Assembly (NCBI RefSeq): GCF_030816195.1 | Contig: NZ_JAUSXS010000001.1 | Coordinates: 372,001 to 436,000 of the forward strand | Source of the DNA: Pseudomonas sp. W4I3 | Lineage (GTDB): Bacteria; Pseudomonadota; Gammaproteobacteria; Pseudomonadales; Pseudomonadaceae | DNA length: 64,000 bases | Direction of reading: 5' to 3' | Notes under the pieces: generated by a model | Told to the model about the DNA's origin: nothing | The model's input: the letters and a program-made list of their open reading frames with translations, nothing else | Databases searched by the model: none | In this document: in pieces, positions 43,997 to 55,027 of the stretch | How positions within the stretch are numbered: position 1 is the first letter of the stretch | Layout: each line of letters opens with the position of its first letter | Position numbers and translations under genes: made by a program

Positions 43997-44713
43997 ATGA
44001 CCGATAAGCCTCAAGTACCCGCACACGTCACCCCAAGTGAAAGCCTGGAGGCCGCTGCAGTCGCGGCGTACCTTGAGGCTCATCCGGACTTCTTCGTCGA
44101 GCACGATGAATTGCTTCCGGCATTGCGCATCCCTCACCAGCGTGGCGATACCGTGTCGTTGGTGGAGCGGCAGATGAAAATCCTGCGTGAGCGCAATATC
44201 GAAATGCGCCACCGGCTTTCGCACCTGATGGATGTGGCGCGCGACAACGATCGCCTGTTCGACAAGACCCGTCGCCTGATCCTGACCCTGATGGACGCCG
44301 CCAGCCTGGAAGAAACAGTGATGGCCGTGGAAGACAGCCTGCGCCAGGACTTCCAGGTGCCATTTGTCAGCCTGATCCTGTTCAGCGACAACCCGATGCC
44401 GGTGGGTCGCTGGGTCAGTGGCAGCGAAGCGCAAACGGCCATCGGCGGCCTGCTGTCGGAAGGCAAGACCATCAGCGGCACCCTGCGCGAGCACGAACTG
44501 GACTTCCTGTTTGGTGCCGAACAGCGCAAACAGATCGGCTCGACTGCCGTAGTAGCCATCAGCCACCAAGGCCTGCACGGCGTGCTGGCCATTGCCAGCC
44601 GCGATCCTGCGCACTACAAGAGCTCGGTGGGCACGTTGTTCCTGACCTACATCGCCGAAGTGCTGGGCCGCGTCTTGCCGCGTTACACCACTGCCCTGCG
44701 CGCGGTGCGCTAG
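43997..44713 (+). CDS. DUF484 family protein
   Basis: The 238-residue cytoplasmic protein has the DUF484 pattern [20 protein letters not shown], continuing to [14 protein letters not shown], and a GAF-like C-terminal domain ([20 protein letters not shown]). Members lie between dapF and xerC in many gammaproteobacteria. The function is unknown, though a link to XerC activity has been proposed from gene order alone. The gene is 13 bases after dapF and 2 bases before xerC. Confidence 0.92.
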   Translation: MTDKPQVPAHVTPSESLEAAAVAAYLEAHPDFFVEHDELLPALRIPHQRGDTVSLVERQMKILRERNIEMRHRLSHLMDVARDNDRLFDKTRRLILTLMDAASLEETVMAVEDSLRQDFQVPFVSLILFSDNPMPVGRWVSGSEAQTAIGGLLSEGKTISGTLREHELDFLFGAEQRKQIGSTAVVAISHQGLHGVLAIASRDPAHYKSSVGTLFLTYIAEVLGRVLPRYTTALRAVR

Positions 44714-44715
44714 CC

Positions 44716-45615
44716 ATGGAACGGCAACTGGACGCTTACTGCGCTCACCTGCGCAACGAGCGCCAGGTGTCGCCTCATACCCTGGAGGCCTATCGGCGGG
44801 ACCTGAACAAGGTGCTGGCCTACTGCGAAAAACAGCAGGTTGCCGGCTGGAAAGCCCTGGATATCCAAAGCCTGCGCAGCCTGGTCGCTCGGCTGCACCA
44901 GCAAGGCCAGTCTTCGCGCAGCCTGTCGCGCCTGCTGTCGGCGGTGCGCGGCCTCTATCACTACCTGAACCGCGAAGGCCTGTGCGACCACGACCCGGCC
45001 AACGGCCTGTCACCGCCCAAAGGCGAGCGACGCCTGCCCAAGACCCTGGACACCGACCGCGCCCTGCAACTGCTGGACGGTGCGGTCGAGGATGACTTCC
45101 TGGCGCACCGCGACCAGGCGATCCTCGAACTGTTCTATTCCTCGGGCCTGCGCCTGTCAGAACTGACCGGCCTGAATCTCGACCAGCTCGACCTGGCGGA
45201 CGGACTGGTGCAGGTGCTGGGTAAGGGCAGCAAGACGCGCGTACTGCCGGTCGGCCGCAAAGCCCGTGAAGCCTTGCAATTGTGGTTGCCGTTGCGCGCA
45301 CTGGCCAACCCGCAAGACGACGCCGTATTTATCAGCCAACAAGGTCGGCGCCTGGGGCCACGAGCCATTCAGTTGCGGGTAAAGGCCGCGGGCGAACGTG
45401 AACTGGGGCAAAACCTGCACCCGCATATGCTCCGGCACTCCTTCGCCAGCCATATGCTCGAGTCGTCCCAAGACCTGCGCGCGGTACAGGAGCTGCTCGG
45501 CCACTCTGATATCAAGACCACGCAAATCTACACCCACCTCGACTTCCAACACCTGGCAACGGTGTACGACAGCGCCCATCCACGGGCCAAACGCATCAAG
45601 GGCGACGACTCATGA
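44716..45615 (+). CDS. xerC: Tyrosine site-specific recombinase XerC
   Basis: This 299-residue recombinase has an N-terminal SAM-like core-binding domain and a C-terminal catalytic domain. Visible catalytic residues are the Arg in [12 protein letters not shown], the HxxR box [14 protein letters not shown], the [10 protein letters not shown] histidine and the nucleophile Tyr in TQIYTHLDF. With XerD it resolves chromosome dimers at dif. In P. fluorescens the homologue was named sss. Its ATGA overlap joins it to the HAD gene. Confidence 0.96.
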   Translation: MERQLDAYCAHLRNERQVSPHTLEAYRRDLNKVLAYCEKQQVAGWKALDIQSLRSLVARLHQQGQSSRSLSRLLSAVRGLYHYLNREGLCDHDPANGLSPPKGERRLPKTLDTDRALQLLDGAVEDDFLAHRDQAILELFYSSGLRLSELTGLNLDQLDLADGLVQVLGKGSKTRVLPVGRKAREALQLWLPLRALANPQDDAVFISQQGRRLGPRAIQLRVKAAGERELGQNLHPHMLRHSFASHMLESSQDLRAVQELLGHSDIKTTQIYTHLDFQHLATVYDSAHPRAKRIKGDDS

Positions 45616-46307
45616 GCATCAAGCTGATCACCTTCGACCTGGACGACACGCTCTGGGACAACGTACCCGTCATCATCAGCGCCGAAGCGTCAATGCGCGA
45701 ATGGTTGGCGCTCAACGCCTCCAAGGTGGGCGATTTACCTCTGGAACATTTCGCCAGCCTGCGCCAGCAAGTGCTGCAGCGTCACCCTGAACTCAAACAC
45801 CGCATCAGCCTCCTGCGCCACCGCGTATTGCTGCAGGCATTCGAAGAGGCCGGCTACCCACAGCCTGAAGCTTCAGAGATGGCCGATGTGTGTTTTGAGG
45901 CGTTCATACATGCGCGACACCAGCTCAGCGTATTCCCCGAAGCCGAGCCGATGCTCAAGGCGCTGCGCCAGCACTTTCTGCTCGGGGTTATCACCAATGG
46001 CAATGCCGACGTGCAGCGCGTGGGCCTGGCGGATTACTTCCACTTTGCCCTGCGCGCCGAAGATATCGGTATCGCCAAGCCGGATGCGCGATTGTTCCAA
46101 GAGGCATTGCAGCGCGGCGGTGTGGAGGCCGGGGCGGCGGTGCACGTTGGCGATCATCCAGGGGATGACATTGCGGGTGCGCAGCAGGCGGGGCTGCGAG
46201 CGGTGTGGTTCAACCCGACGGGCAAGGTGTGGGAAGGGGAAGAACTCCCGGATGCGCAGATTCGCAGCCTGACGGAGCTCCCCGTATTGCTCCGCAATTG
46301 GCAGTAA
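45612..46307 (+). CDS. HAD superfamily hydrolase (YigB-like)
   Basis: The 231-residue enzyme has HAD motif [11 protein letters not shown] at residues 7-16, motif [12 protein letters not shown], motif [11 protein letters not shown] and motif [16 protein letters not shown]. The C1 cap is small. E. coli YigB, also adjacent to xerC, is an FMN phosphatase, so that role is plausible. The start overlaps the xerC stop by four bases. A REPIN follows. Confidence 0.92.
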   Translation: MSIKLITFDLDDTLWDNVPVIISAEASMREWLALNASKVGDLPLEHFASLRQQVLQRHPELKHRISLLRHRVLLQAFEEAGYPQPEASEMADVCFEAFIHARHQLSVFPEAEPMLKALRQHFLLGVITNGNADVQRVGLADYFHFALRAEDIGIAKPDARLFQEALQRGGVEAGAAVHVGDHPGDDIAGAQQAGLRAVWFNPTGKVWEGEELPDAQIRSLTELPVLLRNWQ

Positions 46308-46321
46308 CACCTGAGATCCAA

Positions 46322-46413
46322 ATGTGGGAGGGGGCTTGCCCCCGATAGCGGTGTACCAGTCACCAGATGTACTGGCTGACCCACCGCCATCGGGGGCAAG
46401 CCCCCTCCCACAT
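46322..46413. repeat. REPIN between the HAD gene and sutA
   Basis: Inverted ATGTGGGAGGGGGCTTGCCC arms surround a centre containing the partly self-complementary GTACCAGTCACC and ACTGGCTGAC. It lies in a convergent gap. Confidence 0.92.
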
Positions 46414-46445
46414 TGAATCGCCCCAGGCTCATAAATAGCAGACAT

Positions 46446-46473
46446 GAAAAAACCCGCAGCGACGGCGGGTTCT
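46446..46473 (-). terminator. Terminator of sutA
   Basis: The stem AACCCGC / GCGGGTT has a T run (TTTTTT) on the minus strand, about 25 bases beyond the sutA stop. Confidence 0.75.
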
Positions 46474-46496
46474 TTCTTACAAGCAGTCAGCTGACC

Positions 46497-46829
46497 TCAG
46501 ATAGGACGGCTGCCGTACTTGTTGTCAGGCTTCTTTGGTGGATCAGCAACCACATTAGGCTCGACCTCGACCACTTTGCCGCCTTTGGCGAGGAATTCCT
46601 CCATCGCACGGGCCAGCGCATCGCGCTCCTTGTTCTTGGCTTCGACGCTGGGCAACTCGTCTACCGAGACAGCAGCCTTGGCCTTGCCTTTGGCTTTGGG
46701 GGCGGCATCATCGCCAGCACTGTCATCAAGGTCTTCAGCAACGTCATCCGCCGTCGCTTCAAGACTTTCCTCAGTGTCGTCTTCTTCACCTACTTCGAGG
46801 TCGTCGTTTTCCAGATCATCGTCGCTCAT
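46497..46829 (-). CDS. sutA: SutA, RNA polymerase-binding slow-growth regulator
   Basis: The 110-residue protein has a highly acidic, disordered N-terminal half and the conserved C-terminal half ELPSVEAKNKERDALARAME, FLAKGGKVVEVEPNVVADPP and the tail KKPDNKYGSRPI. This matches SutA of P. aeruginosa, which binds RNA polymerase and raises expression of ribosomal and other genes during slow growth. The position beside yjbQ, amtB and glnK agrees with P. aeruginosa. The acidic tail is slightly longer than I recall for that protein. Confidence 0.88.
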   Translation of the reverse strand: MSDDDLENDDLEVGEEDDTEESLEATADDVAEDLDDSAGDDAAPKAKGKAKAAVSVDELPSVEAKNKERDALARAMEEFLAKGGKVVEVEPNVVADPPKKPDNKYGSRPI

Positions 46830-46930
46830 GTTCTACCTCATGACTTGCGAAAAGCAGATTAGTTATAGCCCAGCTTCACCCTCTGTCGAGGTCGCCGGAA
46901 AAAATCAACGTCCACTGGATCACCAGTGGC

Positions 46931-47356
46931 TTATGCCTCTTCACCGTGCAAGGTGGCGAGGACTTTACGGGCACCGCCATGATCACGGTGCTCGCCCAGA
47001 TAAACACCTTGCCAGGTCCCCATCGCCAAGCGGCCGGCCTTCACCGGCAAACTCAGCTGGCAACCCAGGAGACTGGCCTTGAAGTGCGCCGGCAGATCAT
47101 CCGGACCTTCGTCGTTGTGTTCGAACCCTGCATGGCCCTGCGGCACCAGCCTGTTGAAGAAACGCTCGAAGTCACGGCGAACCGCCGGATCGGCATTCTC
47201 GTTGACCGTCAACGAGGCCGAGGTGTGCTGCAGCCACAGATGCAACAGACCCACGCGACACGCCTTCAATTCAGGCAAGCCGGCAAGCAACTCGTCGGTC
47301 ACCAGGTGAAAGCCCCGGGGCTTGGCCCGCAGGGTAATCAGGGTCTGTTGCCACAT
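46931..47356 (-). CDS. YjbQ family protein (secondary thiamine-phosphate synthase-like)
   Basis: The 141-residue protein shows the UPF0047/YjbQ blocks [20 protein letters not shown] near residue 45 and [20 protein letters not shown], with [15 protein letters not shown] at the end. The conserved histidines and the Asn/Glu in LTVNENAD form the putative active site. E. coli YjbQ shows weak thiamine phosphate synthase activity. The true role is uncertain. Confidence 0.92.
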   Translation of the reverse strand: MWQQTLITLRAKPRGFHLVTDELLAGLPELKACRVGLLHLWLQHTSASLTVNENADPAVRRDFERFFNRLVPQGHAGFEHNDEGPDDLPAHFKASLLGCQLSLPVKAGRLAMGTWQGVYLGEHRDHGGARKVLATLHGEEA

Positions 47357-47525
47357 ACAGTTCTCCGCCCATCGGCGCGCATTCTAGCGCGCTCTGGAAA
47401 AAAACAAAGTGCCGAATACGCCTACATGCCTGTAAGACATTCGCACCCTCAAAAGTGCCGTGTGGATCCCATCACAAAGTCGACAGAAAACCCATACCAC
47501 TTATAGCCAAAGACAAACGCCAGAC

Positions 47526-47559
47526 AAAAAAATGCCCGGCAAGCCGGGCATCTTTTTTT
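47526..47559. terminator. Terminator of the glnK-amtB operon
   Basis: The stem ATGCCCGGC / GCCGGGCAT has a two-base loop, an A run before it and seven T after it. On the minus strand it lies about 8 bases downstream of amtB and can work in both directions. Confidence 0.85.
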
Positions 47560-47566
47560 CGCGTAC

Positions 47567-48907
47567 TTACAAGTTGTAGCCGCGCTCGTTGTGTTGCGCA
47601 AGGTCGAGGCCGACCGCCTCTTCCTCTTCGGTGACACGCAGGCCCATGACCATGTCCAGCACCTTGAGGATCACATAGGTGACGATCGCCGTGTAGAGCA
47701 CGGTGAAACCGACGCCTTTGCACTGGATCCATACCTGGGCGGCAATGTCGGTGGTAGCGGCGTTGAAGCCACCCATCGATGGGGCCGCAAACACGCCGGT
47801 CAGGATCGCGCCGAGGATACCGCCGATACCGTGCACGCCGAAGGCGTCCAGGGAGTCGTCGTAGCCCAGCTTGCGCTTGAGGGTCGTGGCGCAGAAGAAG
47901 CACACCACGCCCGCCGCCAGGCCGATGACCAGGGCGCCCATCGGGCCGACGGTGCCAGCAGCCGGAGTGATGGCGACAAGGCCAGCCACCACACCCGAGG
48001 CGATACCCAGGGCGCTCGGCTTACCGTGAGCGATCCACTCGGCTAACATCCAGCCCAGCGCGGCAGCAGCAGTGGCAATCTGGGTAACCAGCATTGCCAT
48101 GCCGGCCGTACCGTTGGCCGCCGCAGCCGAACCGGCGTTGAAGCCGAACCAACCGATCCACAGCATCGCCGCGCCGATCAAGGTGTAACCCAGGTTGTGC
48201 GGTGCCATCGGGGTGGTCGGGAAGCCTTTACGCTTGCCAAGTACCAGACACGCCACCAGGCCAGCCACACCGGCGTTGATGTGCACCACGGTGCCACCGG
48301 CGAAGTCCAGCACGCCCCAGTCCCACATCAGGCCGCCGTTGCCGCTCCAGACCATGTGCGCAATCGGCGCATAGACCAGGGTGAACCAGATGCCCATGAA
48401 AATCAGCATCGCGGAGAACTTCATGCGCTCGGCGAAGGCACCGACGATCAGCGCCGGGGTGATGATGGCGAATGTCATCTGGAAGGTGATGAACACCGCT
48501 TCCGGGAACAGCGCCGCAGGCCCGGTGATGCTGGCTGGCGTGACGCCCGCCAGGAACGCCTTGCCCATGCCGCCGAAGAAGGAGTTGAAGTTGACTACGC
48601 CCTGCTCCATACCGGTGGTATCGAACGCAATGCTGTAACCGTAGACGACCCAGAGGATGCTGATCAGGCCAGTGATGGCAAAGCATTGCATCATCACCGA
48701 CAGAATATTCTTGGAACGGACCATGCCGCCGTAGAACAGCGCCAGGCCAGGAATAGTCATGAACAGCACCAGTGCGGTGGCGGTCAGCATCCAGGCAGTG
48801 TCGCCGGAGTTGAGGACTGGAGCCGCCACTTCATCTGCCGCCATTGCAAGGCTTGGCATTACGATGGACAACAGGGCTCCGAGCCCTGCGAATTTACGCA
48901 GAGTCAT
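47567..48907 (-). CDS. amtB: Ammonium transporter AmtB
   Basis: This 446-residue inner-membrane channel has a cleaved signal peptide (SIVMPSLAMA) and eleven predicted helices. The twin pore histidines are in GGTVVHINAGVAG and DAFGVHGIGGILG, and the selectivity region is FYGGMVRSKNILS. It conducts ammonium under nitrogen limitation and is blocked by GlnK. glnK lies 35 bases upstream, giving the standard glnK-amtB operon expected to depend on NtrC and sigma-54. Confidence 0.97.
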   Translation of the reverse strand: MTLRKFAGLGALLSIVMPSLAMAADEVAAPVLNSGDTAWMLTATALVLFMTIPGLALFYGGMVRSKNILSVMMQCFAITGLISILWVVYGYSIAFDTTGMEQGVVNFNSFFGGMGKAFLAGVTPASITGPAALFPEAVFITFQMTFAIITPALIVGAFAERMKFSAMLIFMGIWFTLVYAPIAHMVWSGNGGLMWDWGVLDFAGGTVVHINAGVAGLVACLVLGKRKGFPTTPMAPHNLGYTLIGAAMLWIGWFGFNAGSAAAANGTAGMAMLVTQIATAAAALGWMLAEWIAHGKPSALGIASGVVAGLVAITPAAGTVGPMGALVIGLAAGVVCFFCATTLKRKLGYDDSLDAFGVHGIGGILGAILTGVFAAPSMGGFNAATTDIAAQVWIQCKGVGFTVLYTAIVTYVILKVLDMVMGLRVTEEEEAVGLDLAQHNERGYNL

Positions 48908-48942
48908 AGTGTTTTTCTCCTGGGGCGTTGGGGTTTGGCGGC

Positions 48943-49703
<761 letters not shown>

Positions 49704-49967
49704 ATGCTCGCGCCCAAAGACTTCCTTGATGCCCTGAGCGGCCACGCCTCTCGCCTCTTCAGCGGCGACACTGCGCTGCCCCGCAATGAGATCGAAAGCC
49801 AGTTCAAGGCCCTGTTGCAAAGCGGCTTCAGCAAGCTCGACCTGGTGAGCCGTGAAGAATTCGACAGCCAGATGGTGGTGTTGGCCCGCACGCGTGCGCG
49901 GCTTGAGAGCCTGGAGGCGAAAGTCGCGGAACTGGAAGCGCGGATGACGCCAGCCTCTGCTGAATAA
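49704..49967 (+). CDS. ubiK: Ubiquinone biosynthesis accessory factor UbiK
   Basis: The 87-residue protein starts MLAPKDFLDALSGHASRLFS and ends in a coiled coil (LVSREEFDSQMVVLARTRAR, then LESLEAKVAELEARM), the BMFP domain. UbiK (YqiC) joins UbiJ and the Ubi complex for aerobic ubiquinone synthesis. The start at 49704 matches the family length. A seven-codon upstream extension is possible. comM follows in the same direction after a REP palindrome, as in many gammaproteobacteria. Confidence 0.93.
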   Translation: MLAPKDFLDALSGHASRLFSGDTALPRNEIESQFKALLQSGFSKLDLVSREEFDSQMVVLARTRARLESLEAKVAELEARMTPASAE

Positions 49968-50026
49968 CCGCGATGAGTGATGGGGGGTTACCCCTCAGCC
50001 TTAAAAACGGCAGAAGCGCGAAGTCA

Positions 50027-50060
50027 CCTGTGGCGAGGGAGCTTGCTCCCTCGCCACAGG
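50027..50060. repeat. Single REP-like perfect palindrome between ubiK and comM
   Basis: The 34-base sequence is a perfect hairpin, CCTGTGGCGAGGGAGC with a two-base TT loop and its complement. Its core GAGGGAGCTTGCTCCCTC belongs to yet another REP variant (GTGGCGAGGGAGCTTGCTCC) that occurs here as a single unit. Confidence 0.85.
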
Positions 50061-50211
50061 TACGGTGTTCGCCTTAACTGCCTGGCATTAGGGTTTTTCC
50101 CCCACAGTTGTTGTCTGGATACGTTCTGTAAAACCTCCCCGCGTTGCTTTTCCCACCCTCGTCTACCCTTGAATAATCCGCAGGAAGCGGCCTCCCATTC
50201 AAGGATCGAGC

Positions 50212-51708
50212 ATGTCCCTCGCCATCGTCCACAGCCGCGCCCAGATCGGCGTTGAAGCCCCCGTCGTCACGGTTGAAGTGCATATGGCCAATGGCTTGCC
50301 ATCCCTGACCCTGGTGGGCTTGCCGGAAACCGCAGTAAAGGAAAGCAAGGACCGCGTACGCAGCGCCATTCTCAACTCGGCCCTGCAATATCCGCCGCGG
50401 CGCATCACGCTCAATCTCGCGCCCGCCGACCTGCCCAAGGACGGCGGGCGTTTTGATCTGGCGATTGCCCTGGGGATCCTCGCGGCCAGCGTGCAGGTGC
50501 CAGCATTGATGCTCGATGACGTCGAGTGCCTGGGCGAGTTGGCGCTGTCCGGCGAGGTGCGTGCGGTCAAAGGTGTGTTGCCGGCCGCCTTGGCGGCGCG
50601 CAAGGCCGGGCGCACCTTGATAGTGCCCAGGGCGAACGCTGAGGAAGCGTGCCTGGCATCAGGGCTGAAGGTGATTGCTGTGGATCATCTGCTGCAGGTA
50701 GTTGCGCACTTGAATGGGCATGTACCGATCGAGCCCTACACGTCAGACGGCTTGCTGTACTTGAACAAACCTTACCCGGACCTCAGTGAAGTACAGGGCC
50801 AGTTGGCCGCCAAGCGCGCCTTGCTGATTGCCGCAGCGGGGGCACACAACCTGTTATTCAGCGGGCCGCCCGGCACCGGCAAAACCTTGCTCGCCAGCCG
50901 CCTGCCGGGGTTGCTGCCACCGCTCAGCGAGCAGGAAGCGCTGGAGGTCGCGGCGATTCAATCCGTGGTCAGCCTGGCACCGTTGAGCCATTGGCCGCAC
51001 CGGCCGTTCCGCCAGCCGCACCACTCGGCGTCAGGCCCGGCGCTGGTCGGCGGAGGATCGAAGCCGCAGCCGGGGGAAATCACCCTGGCTCATCACGGCG
51101 TGTTGTTCCTAGACGAATTGCCAGAGTTCGACCGCAAAGTGCTGGAGGTACTGCGCGAGCCGCTCGAGTCGGGACATATTGTGATTTCCCGCGCCCGTGA
51201 CCGGGTGAGTTTCCCGGCGCGCTTCCAACTGGTCGCGGCGATGAACCCCTGCCCTTGCGGTTATCTGGGCGAACCCAGCGGCCGTTGTCGTTGCACGCCG
51301 GAACAGATTCAACGCTATCGCAACAAGCTCTCGGGGCCACTGCTGGACCGGATCGATTTGCACCTGACGGTGGCGCGCGAAGCCACGGCACTGAGCCCGG
51401 CCCAACAGACCGGCGACAACACCGCGAAAACCGCGGCCCTGGTGGCCGACGCGCGGGAACGCCAGCAACAGCGCCAGGGCTGCGCCAACGCGTTCCTCGA
51501 TCTACCGGGGCTGCGCGAGTACTGCACGCTGGCGAAGGCCGATGAAGGCTGGCTGGAAAGCGCATGCGAGCGACTGACGCTGTCGTTGCGGGCGGCTCAT
51601 CGGCTGCTCAAGGTGGCGCGCACTTTGGCCGACCTTGAACAAACGGAAGACATCGCTCGCCACCATCTGCAAGAAGCCTTGCAGTACCGTCCGGCGGCGA
51701 TCAATTGA
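50212..51708 (+). CDS. comM: ComM/YifB AAA+ Mg-chelatase-like ATPase
   Basis: The 498-residue protein has an N-terminal Lon-like S5 domain (SLAIVHSRAQIGVEAPVVTV). The Mg-chelatase AAA+ module follows, with Walker A SGPPGTGKTLLASRLPGLLP near residue 220 and Walker B GVLFLDELPEFDRKV, then a zinc-like segment PCPCGYLGEPSGRCRC and a C-terminal lid. ComM is a hexameric helicase that promotes branch migration during natural transformation and recombination. The position near ubiK matches P. aeruginosa. The ATG at 50212 is preceded by an AAGGA-type ribosome-binding site. Confidence 0.95.
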   Translation: MSLAIVHSRAQIGVEAPVVTVEVHMANGLPSLTLVGLPETAVKESKDRVRSAILNSALQYPPRRITLNLAPADLPKDGGRFDLAIALGILAASVQVPALMLDDVECLGELALSGEVRAVKGVLPAALAARKAGRTLIVPRANAEEACLASGLKVIAVDHLLQVVAHLNGHVPIEPYTSDGLLYLNKPYPDLSEVQGQLAAKRALLIAAAGAHNLLFSGPPGTGKTLLASRLPGLLPPLSEQEALEVAAIQSVVSLAPLSHWPHRPFRQPHHSASGPALVGGGSKPQPGEITLAHHGVLFLDELPEFDRKVLEVLREPLESGHIVISRARDRVSFPARFQLVAAMNPCPCGYLGEPSGRCRCTPEQIQRYRNKLSGPLLDRIDLHLTVAREATALSPAQQTGDNTAKTAALVADARERQQQRQGCANAFLDLPGLREYCTLAKADEGWLESACERLTLSLRAAHRLLKVARTLADLEQTEDIARHHLQEALQYRPAAIN

Positions 51709-51740
51709 CCCGTTCGCCCCTGTGTTCGGAACGCGGTCGC

Positions 51741-53717
51741 TTAGCGGAACCGATCCACTTCATGCCGCAAGCCCGCCGCCAACGTCTCCAGTTCCTTGGC
51801 GGTGATCGCCAGGTTCGACACCACTTCACGCTGCTCACTGTTAGCCAGCGCAATACTCTGCAGGTTGCTGCTGAGCAAGGTCGCGGTGCTGCTTTGCTCT
51901 TGCGTGGCCGTGGTGATTGCGGCGAACTGCTGGCCAGCCGAACGGCTTTGCTCATCGATGCGTGCCAGCGCCGAGGCCACGTCGGCGTTACGTGACAGGC
52001 CTTCCTGCATCAGCACATTGCCGTGTTCCATGGTGCTGATGGCATTACCGGTTTCCTGCTGGATGCTCTGGATCATGCCGGAAATTTCATCGGTGGCCTG
52101 GCGAGTGCGCGAGGCCAGGTTACGCACTTCATCGGCAACCACGGCAAAGCCACGGCCTTGCTCGCCCGCGCGGGCGGCTTCGATGGCCGCATTCAGCGCC
52201 AGCAGGTTGGTCTGTTCCGCAATCGACGTAATCACGCCGACGATGCCGCCGATCTCTTGGGAACGCTGGCCCAAGGTGTTGATCACCGTAGCCGTGCTGT
52301 TCAGAGCGGTGGCGATATGTTCCAGGGACGACGACGCGTCTTGCATCGAGGTACGGCCGATGCGGGTCTGCTGGGCATTTTCCTGGGCCAGACGCTCGGT
52401 GTTGCCCATGTTGTCGGCGATATTCAGCGAAGTGGCGCTGAATTCTTCCACCGCGCCCGCCATGCTGGTGATCTCGCCGGACTGCTGCTCCATGCCTTCA
52501 TAGGCACCGCCAGACAAACCCGACAACGCCTGGGCACGGCTGTTGACCTCTTCAGCCGCCTTGCGGATATGCGAAACCATGGTCGACAGCGCTTCGCCCA
52601 TCTGGTTGAAGCTGCGCGCCAACTGGCCGATCTCGTCATGGCTGGAGACGTTGAGGCGCGCACTGAGATCGCCCGCACCCAGCGCTTCTGCCTGGCGAAC
52701 CAAGTCACTCAACGGCGCGAGCTTGCTGCGCAACAGCCACACCGTGGCGCCCACCGCCAGCAGCATTGCCAGCACGCTGCCGATCACCAGGCGCAGGCCG
52801 ACGTCCCAGGTCACTGCACGAATTTCAGCCTTGGGCATGCTCGCTACTACCGCCCAGGGGCCACCCTCGAACGGTACCGAGACGCTGTAGAAATCTTCGT
52901 TCTTGTCGCTCCAGAAGCGGCCTTCACCCGGCTTCTTCGCCAAGTCGAGCATCACTGGAATGGCTTGATCCAGGGCTTGTACACCGGCCGGCGGCACCAG
53001 CCAATGCTTCTGCTCATCCAGCAGCGAAAGGGAGCCGGTCTGGCCGATACGGAAACGCTTGAGGTTGTCGAACTGAGCTTTCTGCTCGTCGGTGTAGTCG
53101 AAACCGATGAACAACACTGCGATGACCTTGCCGCTTGCGTCACGCACCGGGCTGTACTGCGTCATATAGGAGCGATCGAACAACACGGCCCGACCGATGT
53201 AGGCCTGCCCGCTGAACACACGTTGGTAGGCCGGCCCCTGGCGATCGAGCACGGTGCCGATGGCGCGATTGCCGTCCTGCTTGGTCAGGGACGTGCTGAT
53301 GCGGATGAAGTCATCGCCGCTGCGCACGAATACCGTGGCCACGCCGCCGGACATGTCCTTGAATTCGTCCACTTCACTAAAGTTGTTGTTCAGCACCTGA
53401 TTGCCCAGGTAGAGGCTGGGCGTCTGCACACCGGCCACAGCAACTGGCTGGTCTGCGCGCACGCTCAAGCCTGCGCCAAAGCGCTTTTCAAACAGCCCGC
53501 TCAAACGCTGGGTGCTCTCGCGCAAGGTGCTGTGAAAGGTGTTGAGTTGGTCGGCGAGCAGGCGCGCCTCGCTGGCCAGATGTTCCTCGCGTGTGGCGAG
53601 GTTGGCAGTGTCGAGGGAGCGTAAGGCAAAAACGGTACTGCCGCTGATGACGACAGCCAGAATCACGGCCAATGCGAGGCCTAACTGGGAAGCGATCCGA
53701 GCGCGAGGTTGAGACAT
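51741..53717 (-). CDS. Methyl-accepting chemotaxis protein with Cache-type sensor
   Basis: This 658-residue receptor has a first membrane helix ([20 protein letters not shown]), a large periplasmic Cache_3/Cache_2-like domain (residues about 35-300), a second helix ([20 protein letters not shown]), a HAMP domain ([20 protein letters not shown]) and the MA signalling domain. The latter's hairpin tip is [20 protein letters not shown]. There is no terminal CheR-binding pentapeptide. The ligand is unknown. Cache_3 domains bind small organic acids in several bacteria. It stands alone, convergent with comM. Confidence 0.93.
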   Translation of the reverse strand: MSQPRARIASQLGLALAVILAVVISGSTVFALRSLDTANLATREEHLASEARLLADQLNTFHSTLRESTQRLSGLFEKRFGAGLSVRADQPVAVAGVQTPSLYLGNQVLNNNFSEVDEFKDMSGGVATVFVRSGDDFIRISTSLTKQDGNRAIGTVLDRQGPAYQRVFSGQAYIGRAVLFDRSYMTQYSPVRDASGKVIAVLFIGFDYTDEQKAQFDNLKRFRIGQTGSLSLLDEQKHWLVPPAGVQALDQAIPVMLDLAKKPGEGRFWSDKNEDFYSVSVPFEGGPWAVVASMPKAEIRAVTWDVGLRLVIGSVLAMLLAVGATVWLLRSKLAPLSDLVRQAEALGAGDLSARLNVSSHDEIGQLARSFNQMGEALSTMVSHIRKAAEEVNSRAQALSGLSGGAYEGMEQQSGEITSMAGAVEEFSATSLNIADNMGNTERLAQENAQQTRIGRTSMQDASSSLEHIATALNSTATVINTLGQRSQEIGGIVGVITSIAEQTNLLALNAAIEAARAGEQGRGFAVVADEVRNLASRTRQATDEISGMIQSIQQETGNAISTMEHGNVLMQEGLSRNADVASALARIDEQSRSAGQQFAAITTATQEQSSTATLLSSNLQSIALANSEQREVVSNLAITAKELETLAAGLRHEVDRFR

Positions 53718-53894
53718 GACAGCTCCTGAGCCGAGGCCAGGATCATCCTGATCTCTTAGCGCTGCTCGGCGAATTATCTAGTGGGAAACGATTGTGCACG
53801 AGGGTTCCAACACCTTACTTCGGCGCGGTTCTGCAATACTTGAGCAATTCACAGGGGCATCACGCAAACGATTGCACTGCACAAGCCAAACCCT

Positions 53895-54815
53895 TCATTC
53901 GAAGCGTTCCACAGCGGGCAAAACCATCGCTTGGACCTCGCCCTGAAGAAATTCCGCCAAGCGCCGCAAGCGCTCGCCACCGGGCCGGGTTTTCGGCCAC
54001 ACCAGGTAGTAGCTTTCGCCACTCGCTACGGCCGTTGGCCAAGGCAGGCTCAAGCGCTTCTGGGCGACGTCCTCGGCTACCATCAGCAAGTCGCCCATGG
54101 ACACGCCATAACCCCGCGCCGCAGCGATCATGCCCAACTCGAGCGTGTCGAACACCTGCCCACCCTTGAGCGAAACCCGCGACGCCAGCCCCATGCGCTC
54201 CAGCCAGTAACGCCAGTCGCGACGGTCCGGGGTCGGATGCAGTAACTCAGCCGTCGCCAACCGCGCCACATCCCAGGGCCCGTCATCCAATAAGTTGGGC
54301 GCCCCCACCGGAATGAGCATTTCGGCAAACAGGTAACTGGCCTCCCAGTCCGCTGGAAAGTGCCCGTTGCTGAGCAATACCGCGCAATCGAACGGTTCCT
54401 GATTGAAGTCCACCTCATCGATGCTCATCCACGCGCTGGTGAGTTGCACCTCATTGCCAGGCTGCAGGGCCCGAAAGCGACTCAACCGTGCCAGCAGCCA
54501 GCGCATGGTCAGGGTGGAAGGCGCTTTCATGCGCAGAATGTCATCTTCGGCATTCAGGGTATGGCAGGCACGCTCCAGGGCGGAGAAACCTTCGCGCACG
54601 CCGGGCAATAGCAAGCGCGCCGCTTCGGTGAGCTGCAAAGTGCGGCCGCTGCGTTGGAAAAGGCGGCAGGCGAAATGCTCTTCGAGGGTACGAATATGCC
54701 GGCTGACCGCACTCTGGGTAATCGACAGCTCCTGCGCCGCGCGGGTAAAGGAATGGTGGCGTGACGCGGCTTCAAATGCGCGCAAGGCGTAAAGCGGAGG
54801 AAGACGACGAGACAT
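53895..54815 (-). CDS. LysR-family transcriptional regulator (GcvA-like)
   Basis: The 306-residue regulator starts MSRRLPPLYALRAFEAASRH with the winged helix-turn-helix ELSITQSAVSRHIRTLEEHF. The periplasmic-binding-like effector domain ends in FAxWPKT-like and EFLQGEVQ segments, as in GcvA-type members (for example YYLVWPKTRPGGERL). I chose the ATG at 54815 from the conserved start. It is divergent from the MATE pump with a 157-base gap carrying an inverted repeat, so regulation of that pump is the simplest inference. Confidence 0.92.
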   Translation of the reverse strand: MSRRLPPLYALRAFEAASRHHSFTRAAQELSITQSAVSRHIRTLEEHFACRLFQRSGRTLQLTEAARLLLPGVREGFSALERACHTLNAEDDILRMKAPSTLTMRWLLARLSRFRALQPGNEVQLTSAWMSIDEVDFNQEPFDCAVLLSNGHFPADWEASYLFAEMLIPVGAPNLLDDGPWDVARLATAELLHPTPDRRDWRYWLERMGLASRVSLKGGQVFDTLELGMIAAARGYGVSMGDLLMVAEDVAQKRLSLPWPTAVASGESYYLVWPKTRPGGERLRRLAEFLQGEVQAMVLPAVERFE

Positions 54816-54879
54816 TCTGAAAGCTCCGACAGTGCTATCAGCAGACCCTACCAGAACAAACCAGGCATGAGTTTTAATC

Positions 54880-54895
54880 ATGCGAATGATCGCAT
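54880..54895. promoter_or_regulatory. Palindrome between the LysR regulator and the MATE pump
   Basis: The 16-mer ATGCGAATGATCGCAT has perfect six-base arms around four bases. It lies 65 bases upstream of the LysR gene and 78 bases upstream of the ATG presumed for the pump, a good place for a regulator site. It does not show a clear T-N11-A LysR box. Confidence 0.4.
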
Positions 54896-55027
54896 TTATC
54901 CTTTTGTGCAATACGCGCAAAGCGCCGAGAATCAACCCTTTCCCCCCTTCTGACTTTTCGAGAGTGATGATCATGCAGCATCCCAGCACGCACCGAACTC
55001 TGGGCCATTCTGCGGCTGTCGGGGCCG

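Noticed and set aside
43844..45301. 485-codon minus-strand open frame opposite dapF, DUF484 and xerC
   Set aside because: Arg/Pro/Gly-rich shadow frame crossing three real genes.
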